Notes under the pieces: generated by a model
Databases searched by the model: none
Told to the model about the DNA's origin: nothing
Seen by the model: only the letters and a program-made list of their open reading frames with translations
Position numbers and translations under genes: made by a program
Part shown: piece after piece, positions 21,706 through 21,726 of the stretch
Position numbering within the stretch: position 1 is the first letter of the stretch
How the letters are laid out: every line of letters begins with the position of its first letter
NCBI GenBank assembly: GCA_964638715.1
Contig: CAZWZF010000072.1
Coordinates: 1-21,726, forward strand
Reading direction: 5' to 3'
Length of the DNA stretch: 21,726 bases
Source of the DNA: JBAXQQ01 sp037131695
GTDB taxonomy: Bacteria > Armatimonadota > Hebobacteria > CAIYQO01

Positions 21706-21726
21706 ATTCCCGCTACAAATGCCGGT

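Noticed and set aside
1..21726. tRNA, rRNA or riboswitch genes
   Set aside because: No cloverleaf with a GTTCRA-type T-loop, rRNA segments or known riboswitch cores were recognised by eye; a covariance-model scan would be decisive.

Overview
The window reads as chromosomal DNA of a free-living, probably anaerobic, Gram-negative-type bacterium. The type IV pilin-like protein (2390-3745) has the N-terminal signature ending FPVFARAREKARQT and the H-X9-DG motif that are frequent in Armatimonadota and, with variations, in the PVC group. The C-terminal Cys domain of the 14188-15516 protein and the many palindromic intergenic elements fit such environmental lineages. The phylum call (Armatimonadota-like, PVC as alternative) is inference. 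Near-canonical sigma70-type promoters are visible at several genes.

Layout. 1-318: tail of a membrane protein. 319-708: non-coding stretch bracketed by an inverted pair of a dispersed repeat. 709-2199 (minus): ABC-2 permease and an Nfu-type Fe-S scaffold, separated by a palindromic element. 2390-3745 (minus): pilin-like protein with a discoidin-like C-terminus, divergent from an AraC-type regulator (3877-4779), followed by a membrane acyltransferase (4834-5922). 5923-6664: long regulatory and repeat-bearing region. 6665-12152: three-gene [FeFe]-hydrogenase operon hydC-hydB-hydA. 12458-14071: PilT-like pilus ATPase with a PilB/MshE-type N-terminal domain. 14188-15516 (minus): membrane-anchored NMT1-type binding protein with a cytoplasmic Cys-motif domain. 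15890-17383 (minus): lysS. 17661-20138: six-hairpin glycosidase-like protein. 20406-21587: Gfo/Idh/MocA oxidoreductase. A strong promoter at 21677-21705 points to a gene beyond the end.

The most interesting system is the hydrogenase. HydA carries every Cys motif of an active H-cluster plus the accessory Fe-S clusters of the bifurcating class. HydC is NuoE-like. HydB is a fusion: a complete NuoF-like NADH/FMN module followed by a complete GltD/NfnB-like module (Fe-S, FAD, NADP(H)). One complex may therefore connect H2 and ferredoxin to both the NAD and NADP pools. Two 18-bp Rex-like operators, 22 bp apart, lie just upstream of the operon promoter, matching control by the NADH/NAD ratio.

A second theme is the intergenic DNA. 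Arrays of different units but always a 7-bp period sit in several intergenic regions, three of them at or just after stop codons. Long imperfect inverted repeats (94 bp and 132 bp elements), hairpins and dispersed repeat copies fill most of the other gaps.
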